Assembly (NCBI GenBank): GCA_019843655.1
Contig: JACDQD010000005.1
Location: forward strand, 28,158,954-28,222,953
Origin: Lethocerus indicus
Lineage: Eukaryota > Arthropoda > Insecta > Hemiptera > Belostomatidae
Reading direction: 5' to 3'
Length of the DNA: 64,000 bases
Shown here: piece after piece, positions 25,029 through 37,092 of the stretch
Layout of the letters: each line of letters begins with the position of its first letter
How positions within the stretch are numbered: the stretch's first letter is position 1
Position numbers and translations under genes: made by a program
Notes under the pieces: model-generated
Databases searched by the model: none
What the model saw: the letters and a program-made list of their open reading frames with translations, nothing else
What the model was told of the DNA's origin: nothing

Positions 25029-25316
25029 GTTAAGTGCATCCCCACGCACCCTCTGGGGGGAGCTAGAGTCGCGGTGAACGTGCACCGAGCGAACTTTAGT
25101 TAAAGACAATTTAATGGTATATGAATGCAATTCTGGGCCTTTTTATCATTTCTCTTATCAAACAACAAAAAAATAAATTCCCAATGTGATGCTATATTCG
25201 CCCCACAAATACTAGCCGAATCGCTAACCGAAACCGGTCTAGCAAAAGACCAAAACAGCGAGAGGACATAGAAACACACATCTACGATATTCAAACCCAT
25301 CGCAGACCTCAAAACA
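25029..25316 (+). mobile_element. Degenerate two-module repeat copy
   Basis: Module A is present at 25029-25098 (GTTAAGTGCATCCCCACGCA, CTCTGGGGGGAGCTAG, GTGCACCGAGCGAAC). After about 110 bases of diverged sequence, module B follows at about 25210-25316 (CGAAACCGGTCTAGCAAAAG, AGCGAGAGGACATAGAAACA, CGCAGACCTCAAAAC). The 5' half of the ribozyme-like core is lost, although GAAACCGGTCTAGC is intact. The order A then B is the same as in the 62.47-kb copy, which supports one composite family. Confidence 0.7.
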
Positions 25317-25376
25317 AATATTTTAAACTCTTATTCCTTTCGAGCTCCACTATCCTATATATTTTTGTATATATAA

Positions 25377-25379
<3 letters not shown>

Positions 25380-25429
<50 letters not shown>
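25380..25429. repeat. (AT)n microsatellite
   Basis: About twenty-four AT units. Confidence 0.95.
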
Positions 25430-25431
<2 letters not shown>

Positions 25432-26183
25432 AAGGGATCTGCCAGGATTACCTCCCCACCTTGGTCTTTACGTCTTCCCCTCAGAGGAAGAGAGTTTATT
25501 TATTTATGTAAGCCGTACTTGGCGGTCGGAAATAAAGTACTCTCTGGTCCACAGTTGATTCCAGTTCATATTTCATAATATCCTCTTACAGTTCAGCACA
25601 TAATGCAACGCAAAGAGATGCATTGCGCTTTAGAAATCTTGGGCAGTAGAAAATTTCAACTCGTTGACCACCCTCGAGGTGCCTCTTCAATACAGTTTAC
25701 GAAGTGTATTTGTTTATTTAAACTGTAGTATATACACTACGTCTATAGACAGTCATATTGGAATTTACGGCATCCTTCAAACCGACAAATATTAAGTAAA
25801 AACGCTTGTACATACAAAATACTTAATATTCAGTCCATAAGTTCAGTGTTTTCTGGTACTGGAGACAGCCGACGGCCGATCGCCCACTAATTGTTGAGAA
25901 GTAGATACACTCACGTCAGTATTTTACGTGTACGATATTTATACAATAAAACAAATACGCGCGTTTACGTTCATTTTTTATATTGTACAACGTCCAGGCC
26001 CCGATATTACACACCTCCCAAAGCGAAAATAATACTAAATATCGGTACGTTTAATACTCCTCAATAAACAGAAAGCGATTTTCGGTAGAAGGGGAAACAA
26101 ATCAAGGGGTGGCCGATGTATCTGAATGGCGGCCTATACAGGCGGTGTATATGGTCGTAGCAGAGTGGGGCCTACCAATATAT

Positions 26184-26184
<1 letters not shown>

Positions 26185-26222
<38 letters not shown>
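26185..26222. repeat. (CT)n microsatellite
   Basis: About nineteen CT units. Confidence 0.95.
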
Positions 26223-26227
<5 letters not shown>

Positions 26228-29200
26228 GCGCTCACACAATATATTTCACCGGTCCGACCACTATAGGTCCACCATAATGCGGTGGCAGCCCAGCCGCATC
26301 CCCCGATAAATATGTTTCCCCGTTTATTTTTCTTCTTTCTTTTTCTTTTTTTTTCTATTTCGCTGCTACCAAACGTGCAACCAATCGTAACCAGCAGTAC
26401 AAGAGTCTGCAGTCGACCGGCCCTCCGGCGAATGCGGCCTTTTCCTGGTCACTGACCTGATTCAACGAACGATCGGTTTTTGTGGAAAAATTTTCCACGA
26501 GTATTATTTTCCGTGACGATTCCTCTAGTTGTATTATTATATAACACAGGTTATAAACCGTTAACACGAAAAATTATAATTTGCATTATGTTTGGTAACT
26601 GGACTTAAAAGAACCAAATTCTGTACACCGGATAATTTAGAAATTGGATGTTCAACAGTTTGGTTTTGTCCTATTGCAGTTTGTTCGCAGTCGAACGAAT
26701 CCTAAAGAAGCGAATACTCATTGGGAATTGATGAAGTAAAACGGTCCTCTTTTTGTATCAGTCTATTTCAGCCTGCTAAGCGGTGATGGGTTTACCGGCC
26801 CGCTTTCAACCGAATCGCCTAACCGATTCTTTTGACGACCCCATCGGGTGAAAAGGAACCTGCGAGGTTATTAGCGGTCAACGTCATCCCCGTCTCCGAC
26901 TATTTTCCGACAGAGTTTCAAATCTTTTCACCGTTCGAGTCGGCCTGAAATAAAGAGATCACTAGAGGTTTTTCACCGACCCACTCAATTCACGGTGCCC
27001 AGCCTGAATTTTCTCGCTTTCACAGCCCACTTTTCACCTACAGTCGACCTAGTTTTTGTCCCATCGTCTGTGCTTTAAACTAACTGTACTGCACGCATAT
27101 CATGTGTAATTTACCGCACGTAATACGGGGAAACTGTTCTTCTAGAAAAAGCATTGGACTCTGTTGACCGTGAGTAATAGATCATTTATAAATTTGTAAT
27201 TTGCATAAGTCTATTATAACTTTGTGTGGAATTGAAAATTAGTGTTCAACGCAAAGATCAATTTTTCGTGCTTATGAAGTAGACAAAGTCTTGACTGGAT
27301 AATGTGCGGCAGGCAAGTGGAATGTGTTACACGAGATCGACGTGAGGGAGACGGTTGGTGGGGGAGTGGAGGGGGAGTCTATACAGGGGTTGTTTTGAGC
27401 ATCGAAATATGCCTTTGTACGCATAGTTCCAGTCACAAAGAATTCCACCACGCTTTTATTACCAACATAGCAAAATTTACAAATCGGCTGTGGGACTTCA
27501 CAATATCACCGTAGAGCATGACAGTGTTTTTTCTCCGTACTCAACTTCCATTGGGGGAAATGATGGACTGAGAAAAGATTTATAATTCACAAAAGCAATA
27601 CTAAATTCAGATGGAGAAAATCACACAGGGTATAATAATTAGCTCGAGTTTCGGTTTTCCCTACATCTTTCGTAGCGTTGCTACTGAGGATGAAGAGAAA
27701 CGAAGTGACATTATTCCAAATTACTGCCTAAATATCTTATACTGACATTAATTAACCTTTCTATTCCTTTCGCCCCTTTAATAATAGCAAAAATACAGAC
27801 GGGGGCTTCAGAACAAAAACTTTCAGATGTAAAATTAGCGAAATACGGTGAGCCATTAGTAATAGGAAGCGAGAGAAAAGGTAGTTATTGATTATAACGA
27901 ACCCAAATGGGGGTAGGAGCGCAGTTATTGTAGTTTAAGCATTACTATTTACGTCCCCCACATTAAATTTAAAGACCCATTTTTCATTAGCAAATATACA
28001 TATTTCGGAATGCATTTTCCAGTAGTAACAAAGAGTTGGAATGTCGATAATTATTTTACATTAGTACAGTGGAATATTTACTATAAAAACAAAATATAGT
28101 TTAATCAAATAGAAATTAAACTATAACTCTTCGATAAACGAATCAACCAAGCTACTATACGTTTGTATATTAAAAAAAGTAAAATGACAAATTTGAAAAA
28201 AATATGTATAGATGAATGTAACAGAAAAGTACCTGATTATTTAATACTATCAATAATTGTCCACAAGAAATGACATGAGAAGTGATTCTGTAAAACGATG
28301 GACTACTATTATTTCGCTAATTTCTTATTATTCAGTCTGATTCATACATTTTAATCCAATTAAAAACAATTTAAATCAAAAGAAAATGATGCTGCGTGTA
28401 AATAGTGCATTTAATTTTCATTTGTTTCTAGTCGAATTGGGGGAAAATTTTCCCAGCGCGCCGGCTGTCCGAGAAATTCATCGGCCACTAATTAATTAAT
28501 AGTTCCATGAATTTTCCGTCTGCTGTTGGTCCTGGCGAACCCAAATGAACTTTGTAATTCAACGCTCCGAATTAACGAACGACATTATAAGTCTTATATT
28601 TAGAATTCGTGACGCGATTTACATTGGAAATATTCCGCTGTTTGCACTGCCCGGGATGCAGTCTCGTCTGATATGCAATAAAACACGTTTCCAGGTGTAC
28701 AAAATCTGAATTTCTGGTTAAATATTTATAACCCAAAATACTCAAAACAGATGTAATTGACACTACGTTATTTTGGCAGCTAATATTGAGCCGAATATAA
28801 TTGTCGCGCGGAATATAACGTTTCATTCGTTTACTGTGTTACTGGGAAAACCTGGACGAAATTAATATTTAATTACTTCAATAATATTAATAATTTAATA
28901 ATCCATGCACAGGTTTTCGTGGCAGTACCAGTTCTATACCTAACCCACCCTTTGGCCTTATGGGTCACATGCAACAAATATTGTACAAATTGTAGCAAAA
29001 AAGGTTGAACTTCAGTATTTATGCCATTCCCCTATTCTACGACACACGAATATGTTTTTGTCTATTTTTATGTAACGAATAGTGTTTTAAAATTTTTCTT
29101 TACAGAAGGGCTCGAGGAAAATGGTAGTTGTAAACTTTCTGTGAAATAAACTGTGACAGAGGGACGGACTCAGCGTGCTTTCAACTTGTGTGACAACGAA

Positions 29201-29989
29201 AATTCTCCAGCAATTAAAATATTTGCAGTTTCGTTTTCCCAACAATTCCACTCGTCTCCCAATTATCCCGTTGGTTTTTTTCTTTCACCTCTGCCCAACA
29301 CTAGAGAGATGACACATCCTTTTATGACTCCCGAATATTCCAGTTTAAATAGCTCGACATACAACATTTTGGACAAACAATTAACATTTTGACGCCAGTT
29401 TATTTTAAAAGTGTTCATTAGAACGAGTGTTCATAGAGCGAATTTTAATTTATTTTAACAGTATCGCTCTTTGCAGTGACTTTTAGCATCTCATTTATGT
29501 CAACGTATATTACTAACTGAAATAATTACTCTATATTGTTATTGTTTTCGTATTATTATTAAATTTATTTGATGTAGACAAAAACAGACTGAATATTGAA
29601 TATGTAAGTTAAGAATGGTCTGGAATCAAGTCTCGAATGAGACATAAATATGCTTCGGAGCATGACCGTCGCTAAGTTATATTTTTACCAAACTGAAAGT
29701 ATTATGTATAAATACATCCCAACAGATAATTCTGGCACGGAGGGTTTCAGTCACTATACTCAGGGTTCGGTGTGAATGTGAAGCAAAGCTATCCATGTCA
29801 CCGGAGCATCATTAAATTAGGTAGCCAATCGTGCTTGTCTAAATTATGGGTTAATAATTAATAGACTGTAAAAATGCTGACGGTACTAGAATTGTCTTAG
29901 AAGGGTTGAAAGTATTACTATAGGCTGGATAAAAGCGTTTGTGCTGGTGAATGTCTGTGCGGGAATGAGTGAGGGAGTTGAAATTCCAA

Positions 29990-30250
29990 GGAGATGAATT
30001 TATTAGGCCAACATCCGAATGCAAATGAGCCCTTTGCATTGCAAACAATGCATTTGAGCGAGACTACGTGTACATACAGACGTGACTTACGTGTCCGTCC
30101 GTCACTAAACACTGGGATCTCTGTATCTGTCATTACACACAATTGGGCGGATAATATTGGAAATGGACAAATGGTGATTATGCGACCGGAATTAGGCGGA
30201 CAGGTCTCACAGTCAGGTCCGAGTTTCACCGCACTGCACAACAAAATTAC
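29990..30250. promoter_or_regulatory. Duplicated block, first copy, with octamer and SOX-like sites
   Basis: It begins near GAATTTATTAGGCCAACATC and aligns in patches with 30949-31210, about 955 bases downstream. Shared words include the ACAAACAATGCATTTGAG-like stretch, TACGTGTCC, and the GATAATAT-GGAAAT against GATAATACTGTAAAT blocks. ATGCAAAT at 30019-30026 and its inverse TTTGCAT at 30033-30039 are octamer (POU-type) words, followed by AACAATG, a SOX-type word. A 103-codon plus frame and a 123-codon minus frame overlap here but have no domain, so a regulatory element is more likely than an exon. Confidence 0.4.
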
Positions 30251-30948
30251 GTTTCCGAAAGGCTTAAAAAAAGATCCTCGAAATGCCACGAATTTATCTA
30301 AATAATGATTTATTGAGCAGGTCGAAATTAATAGTCCATTATTTCAGATAAATTCTTTATCGAATTTAAGTATTCAGTTCGAACGGTGTATAATTAAAAA
30401 AAATAGATTTTTTCGCTCTTGCCGTTTTCTACCGCAGCTAGAGATAAGAGAGGTGATGGGTGACACCGCATGAGTGATAAGATTTTAAACCCCACTAATT
30501 ATGCTGTTTTGTATCCCTAAATACAATCCGTTAAAACCAGTATAATCTATACACTCCCTTCAAGCATTCCTATTCTTCCTTCTGTCTATCCCCAAAAAGT
30601 GCTAAAATTGAATGAGCTCGAATTAAATATTTTAGTCTAAGATCATAGACTTTAATTACTCGACAATATGAGTACACATTCTCCTTGAAAAAATTGAAAT
30701 TGTTAGTATCACTCTTTGGAAACTTAGGATTAGGGGAGGTCCTAGTAAATGACGAATATCCCCCGCGTTCAGAAAACATTTCCTAATCACCGTCAACAGC
30801 GAACAAAGAGAACCTCAACAAAGATAAAATTCTGGCGCCCCCAGTGAAATTACGACAGTCCAGGAATACGAAATATCACATTCTAAAATTAGCGTAGTGT
30901 AGAGACAGCTTAGGGCGGAAGAATGGGGAGATCAGTGGATATACGGAG
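30251..30948. other. Non-coding spacer between duplicated blocks
   Basis: AT-rich, no supported gene, no repeat recognised. Confidence 0.5.
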
Positions 30949-31210
30949 CGAAGGGATTTATTGGATCAGTCCGGCGGGCGGCCTTTCGGATTACAAACAT
31001 GTATTTGAGTAGGAGTACGTGCCCCTGTACGCCAGTACATACGTGTCCCCGTATGCGCCCGCTTGTTGGAAGGCTTGCATACGTGTATAGGGGAAGTGTG
31101 TACGCCAGATAATACTGTAAATAGAGGAACGGACGGTCGTATTTGGGGATCGACTTGGCCTCTGTCCCTGTTGTGGCCACTTCACACAGGCGCACATAGA
31201 GGGGCAAGCG
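30949..31210. promoter_or_regulatory. Duplicated block, second copy
   Basis: It starts at GGATTTATTGGATCAGTCCG and follows the order of the 29.99-kb copy with many substitutions and small gaps. The octamer word of the first copy is not kept (GATTACAAACATGTATTTGAG here). Within it are several GTAC/TACGTG words. A 110-codon minus-strand frame crosses it without any known domain. Confidence 0.4.
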
Positions 31211-34200
31211 GGCATCGCAACTAGAGCCACATAAACAACTGCCGCAGGTAGACTGGAATTGGTACCGCTATCCATATATATATATATACACATCTGTGTT
31301 AGAGGCACAAGACTCTTACACATGACAAATATACTGTGACAGTATTCGGGAACGGCTTTTGAAATTAAATAATCCCCTCCTCCAAGATGGCGGGGGGGTT
31401 TGTCAGGCTAAACCCCTGGGAGCTTATTAATCGACTTTGTGATCGTAGTTGTTGACTTCTACCTTGCGGTGTAATATATAATCCGGAACACTTGGAAATG
31501 AAGGAAGTACCAAAGTAATAACTGGTTCTGCGGTCTTCGCGGCTTTGGAGCGCGGAGGGTCGCAAGAGTCATGGAATGGCTCATAACCTTATGAGGTTTT
31601 TGTCGTGGGTGGGGGGTTGATAAGCAGGTTTTGGAATACTACCAGACAACAGTCTAGTGATATTGCAGGATACTTTAATATATATAGGGATTTATAATAA
31701 TATATATAGTCTTAAAAAACTCCTTACATACCCGCCTGGATAATACTGCTTAGAATTAATAATTGTACGATAAAATACTTAGTGTCTCATTTTCTTTTTA
31801 CTTATAAAAGGGGAAATTACTGCCGTGCTTTCCAATAATTTTTTTATTGCTTTTCAATATTTTCCGCTGTCTCGTCCCTATTTAGGGCTTTCAGTAGACA
31901 TGTGCACAGACAGGGCACATTTACTGAAGCCGGTGATTATGCTGAATTCGCCGATCGCAATGGGAAGACACATAAGATGGGCGATAACCGAGACAAGTAA
32001 ATGCCGAAAATTGGGTATGAAGAGAGTATTGGTTATAAGCCGGCCCTGGTGACAGACGGCCGTCAACCCTAAACCCGACTGAGGGGTGGCCCACCTAACC
32101 CAACCCCTTCCGAACACCTCACATTTCCACTTGTCAAGAAGAATCGTTCCTGTCAATTCAGATTTGTGATCACCCTTCTATCGTATCATAGCCGACGGAA
32201 GCAATAAATTGTTTTGTTTAAGGTTCAAAAATTGTTTCTAAAAAATCTGTTAACAAACATATGATAGTCTTTCACCACTCTAGTCCATTAGACCGTATTC
32301 AGCATAATGCAACCGTCAGTACCTAAATAGTTTTATTAGTTCATTGTCTCTTCTGGCGAGCATCTGTGAAGGTTTGTTGTAAAGAATGCCTCGTGATTTG
32401 TTCTTTAACCCTTCTGGCCCTATTAGGTATAAAAAAATTGAAAAACATGACTGTATTTCAACGGTAAAGCCGAACGTAAAAAACGGTAACAAAATTAATG
32501 CAAACTGATTTGATCAACTTATAGTTGAAAAGTTGGACTCAATGTACGCTTTACGTGACTGATGAGGTCAAGGAAGTTTGAATTAATCTGTAGTAAAAAT
32601 GAACGTACGAACTGTCGCTACGATGATCCAGTAATACGCGTTGGTATAAAATTGTTCACCCTGTCGAACAACACTACGGCGAGGGAAGTTCACCACTCAC
32701 CTGAAAAGGAGAAAATCATTAGTAACATTACTCCAACGCGATTATAAATTTTTGTTCCATTCAACGAAGGTGAATTAAGAAGTTGCCTGTAACCCTGTTT
32801 GTTAAATGTAGGCACTGAGACAGTGTTCTGGACTTATTTTAGTTAAGTTTCAGATTGTATTTTGGAAGTGAAAACTCCAGTATATGCTTTCTCCAGACAA
32901 AGAGCGAACAAATGAAATATGGAAGCGAACAGACCGGAAATGTGGACGCGTAAAATTGAACGAATTACCGAACCCGCTAATGGGCAACTGCGGGCTCGCC
33001 ACTAATGGAATACGAATTGGGCCCGACACGTCGGTCGAAATATTCTCCGGAAAGTCATTTTGGGCTTTCTAGAAATGTGTTATTTACGTCAGGTTATCTG
33101 GGACATACCCTTGTAAAAATATATACAGTTAATTGTTGTATAAAGTCAGACCGGGCGGGTATAAAGATCAATGAATTAACCACTGTGTCAATTCTTGGTA
33201 AGCGGATAACAAAATATTTCGGCATAAAAAAAGGGGGGGGGATTATCTCCCGGGCAAGCGATAACAGATGTACGCTGTAACAAAGCTACAGGGAGGGAAG
33301 CGTGAGTTTAATTCAGAAGGCGGATTCGCGCTAGGTGGGAAAAGAAATAGTGCCTGTGGGATAAAGTATGAGGACGGGGGTTTGGGAATAGGAAGGGCGA
33401 AATCCCGGAGGAGCCCTTCTCCCTTGGTTTCAATTAGTTTTATTATAGCCCCGGCCGAGATCGAACAGGAGCCTTCCAACAGTGAACAAATTAAGACCAG
33501 CACGACCTGTCTGGCATCATTCCCTCCACCCGGCCAACATTCCACCTAACGATAGATGATTAATAGCAACTCGCTATTCTACTAACAACGGAAAGATGAG
33601 CTTTTTCTTTCGTGGTAATTAATCCGTTGGTATCAAAAACAAAAATCGCTGGTTTGATTCTAAGCATTGCACGGTACATGAATAAACTATTTTGATATTC
33701 TATATCATGAGACCCTTAGACACCGCTTTATAGATATTTCTACAGAAGACTCAATTTATTTCCAACTATAGTGAAGAAAAGAATTGTACCACAACTTCGT
33801 ATCGTTGTACTGTTACCAAGATCCAAGATAAGATGGGCAATTTTAACTATTTTTATACATTTGATCACACTTAATGTTCTTAATCTTCCGATTTAAGTTG
33901 TATCATTTGTCTGCGTAAACCTTCACTGTAAAAAGTCTACTGTATTCGACATTGCCTGCATTATTCCTTCGCTCGCTTTAAGCGCCCTTTTCATTTGATA
34001 TAGCGATCTTTTGAACTCTGGGGTTCATTAATTACTCCGTCTCTTAGAAGGTACAATGGGGAGATCGAGATAATTTCTAGGAGAGGCTAGGGAGCAGGCC
34101 TTATTTGAATAAAGAGGTCGAAAGATTTAATGGCCGAGTTGCACTCGTTTATAAGCTCCCAACTGTTCTACTTTTATTGTTTTTCGTACGTTGTTTACTA

Positions 34201-37067
34201 CTCTGAATAACAGTGTTATGGATAGTTCAACCTATTAATATTCCTTAAGGATAAAACAATGGTTTCCGTTGTGGAATATTGGAGGATACTGTCTTTGAAA
34301 ACTGTAACCGCGGTATTTAGAGCTTTCCTCTTTGATGAAAAGGGACTCATTAAAAAATATTTTAGTACCTAGCGAAATTGGTAATGTTTAAATAAAGTAA
34401 GCAAATCGTAATCATATTTAATATCTGTAGAATTATATTTAAATCAAACATGGGGGGGGGGCTCTTGATAAAAAATTCATTTTAAAAAGGGGTCGTTTTG
34501 CCCTCCCCCTTCCAATGCCTTATTCACAGAGAGGTGTGCTCAGACATTTTCTATCCACCTTCAATTCCCTCACCCTTCCTCTTGCTCACTCTTTCTCTTC
34601 CCTTCGCCCTGAACCTCTTATAACCATATTTTTCCCCGCTTTCTATATAATTTGTGCATAAAAAGGTACACAGTTTAATGGTTTTCAAATAAAGGTTGGG
34701 CGGGAAGATGCGCGTCCTATATTTTCAGGGTTTCTAAACCATTTTTCGTAACTTTTTTCTGTAAAAATGAGCTTCCAACACACCAAAGTGGCCAAAAGGA
34801 GAAACCGAATTTATCCCTTTACACGAAAATGAGGAATAAATCACGCGTCACATTCTCATCGCGTAAGAGATTTTTACATCTATATTTTGGAACAATGCGC
34901 CGAAATCCCTTCGTGTTTTTAAACCCCGCGATGGCGCTGTATCTTCCCGATCGGTTTTTAACCCGCCGGCTGGAGGTGTTGTGGACGCGCGGACAAAAAA
35001 TATCAGTAAAAAAAAATTATTTGAATTTTTCATGCTGGGGCAGTGGCTCAACCGAGATTTCGGCCCCCACTTCCACTTTATCCATTTTCCGGGTTCCGCC
35101 CCAAAGCCGGGGCTTTGCCAGGCTCCAGTCCGGGCCCTACAGTCCACTCAACGGTATTCACATTACAAATGTCCTTACCCAGACGGAGAAATATCTATTC
35201 ACTCCGTCCCGTTGTTTTTAGTTTCGGGGAATCTGGAGTTTGATAAGGCTATTGAACGGTTGTACAATAAAAGAAATGGCCGGATCAAGCATAATAAATG
35301 ATAGTCGGCGGACAATTTCAATCGTTAACAGACCTAAATACTGTGCTTTATATACAAGAACAAAACATATTTATTTACTTAGGAAAACCATCAGGTGACC
35401 TGTTATCCTTACTGCAGTATCACTGCGAAAGAAGCCTCCGTCTATTTAATATTTTCATCAAATTTCCGGTATTATTCCGCCTCTTAATACACATTTACGG
35501 GAAAAACGCGAGATACTTCACTGTAATAGTAGCAATAGTTAGTGATGCCGAACAAGCAGTGTTTTTGGAATTAGACTGTCGGATTTAAACAATTATCGAT
35601 TTATTCCCGAGCAATAATATTAATAAATTGAATTCGTCGCCGCTTCGTATTCGCCCAAAAATTGTCATTCATAAAAGGGTTCTAATTAATAGGGAGAGCC
35701 GAAGCGGGCCGCGCTCAAAGCGGGTCGAGTCAACATCCAATATTTAATTATTAAAGGTATTACAAGTCAGCCTTCCCTCCCCCCCCCCTCCCCCCCAACT
35801 CAAACCTGGACAATCGATAAAGTTGTTCAGAGCGAGGGATTTGGCTTTGAGAAGGAGGCCCGGCCTAGCGGAGGCACCGCCACCGCTTTCAGATATTTCG
35901 TTACCCGCCCGAACAGCAGGTACAGGTACACAATGCCTCTTCGCCGATACTTCCCTGATTAATGAACCGTAAGAACAAAGCGTAAACACTCGAGTAGGGA
36001 CTTTTATTAAATTAATAAACCGTGAACTTTTCACGTTGAACAGGTTCGCTCTCATTTTGCCTTGACCGGGAAAACTTGGTTATTTACAATTAGGAGCAGG
36101 AGTAAGTTCGTTAATTAATTATTTCGAGACGCCAACTAATATCGAAACATGACACGCTTTAAAATTTGTCGACTAATTTTTGGCGGATTAACATCCTCAA
36201 AAGTGGTCACACTTTAATTCCGCTTAGATTATGTAATATTTTTTGTAATCCTACATAAATCTTTTTTATAAACAGGGAATTACACAAATAATAGAGTCAA
36301 TATAATCAGTTTTACGATCTTCTCTTCGAACTCATCCATTTAGTTATAACGCTGGTATTGCGAACCGCAAAAAATTCGACAACTCCTCAACCTAAGTTAT
36401 GTTATATAGAAAGCTGTTTTAAGGGTGAAGCTAGGCACTGTGGTACTAACAGTCGTATTACATCCGGTTCAAAACAATTGAGCCCTCTAAACATTTCTCC
36501 CAGAGGAAACGGGAATAGGGCTGACGGCTACAGGCGGACAGAAATTGTCCTGACAAACGAAAAGCCATAGTAATACTCCTTCGCCACCTTCCAACGCCTA
36601 ACGTGCCCTTATTGGCATGAACATCATCGTCATCAGCACACAATTGTTCAAGCCGAAGAATGGAGAGAAAACGCAACCGGCTTCCACGTGCCCTTGGGAA
36701 GGAAACGGGGGCTCAGACAAGTACTGAGAGTTGCGTCAGTGCTATTTCCAGGGTAATAATATATTAATACGGGGTTCTTCTAGAAGGGTAATTGTTATAT
36801 AATATAAACAATTAAATTCAGGTTCACCGTGAAGTCCTTCCTGTTTCAAATTATGTACAGCGTAATTTATATCCGTCTAGTCGCACAGTTCTGAGGTGTG
36901 TTCCGGGTCCTTCTGTTTCTAATGTACCTGTATTAGGTACGGGAGAGGCCTCGTGTATTACTGAAAATTTAGTGTCATAAGTCGCGAGGTTTATGGAGCG
37001 CGGTGGGTAAGGTGGTTGTGGGGTCGGGGTGGGTGCTTTGTTTAGGACGGTGGTTGCGGTCTGATAG
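31211..37067. other. Non-coding stretch
   Basis: No supported gene. A short TA array lies at 31273-31289. Ten-base G and C runs lie at about 34452-34461 and 35780-35797. Moderate-GC patches lie at 33290-33540 and 34920-35140. The largest frame (130 codons plus at 34829) has a competing 99-codon frame on the other strand and no domain. The rest is AT-rich with frequent TTAATTAAT words. Confidence 0.5.
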
Positions 37068-37092
37068 GTGTGTGTGTGTGTGTGTGTGTGTG
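37068..37092. repeat. (GT)n microsatellite
   Basis: About twelve GT units inside a G/T-rich patch. Confidence 0.9.

Larger units (their letters stand above)
25317..29985. other. Non-coding stretch
   Basis: No supported gene. TA and CT arrays are listed separately. A moderate-GC patch lies at 26760-27060 and a G-rich patch at 27350-27380. The rest is AT-rich. Frames reach 84 codons with no recognisable domain. Confidence 0.5.
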
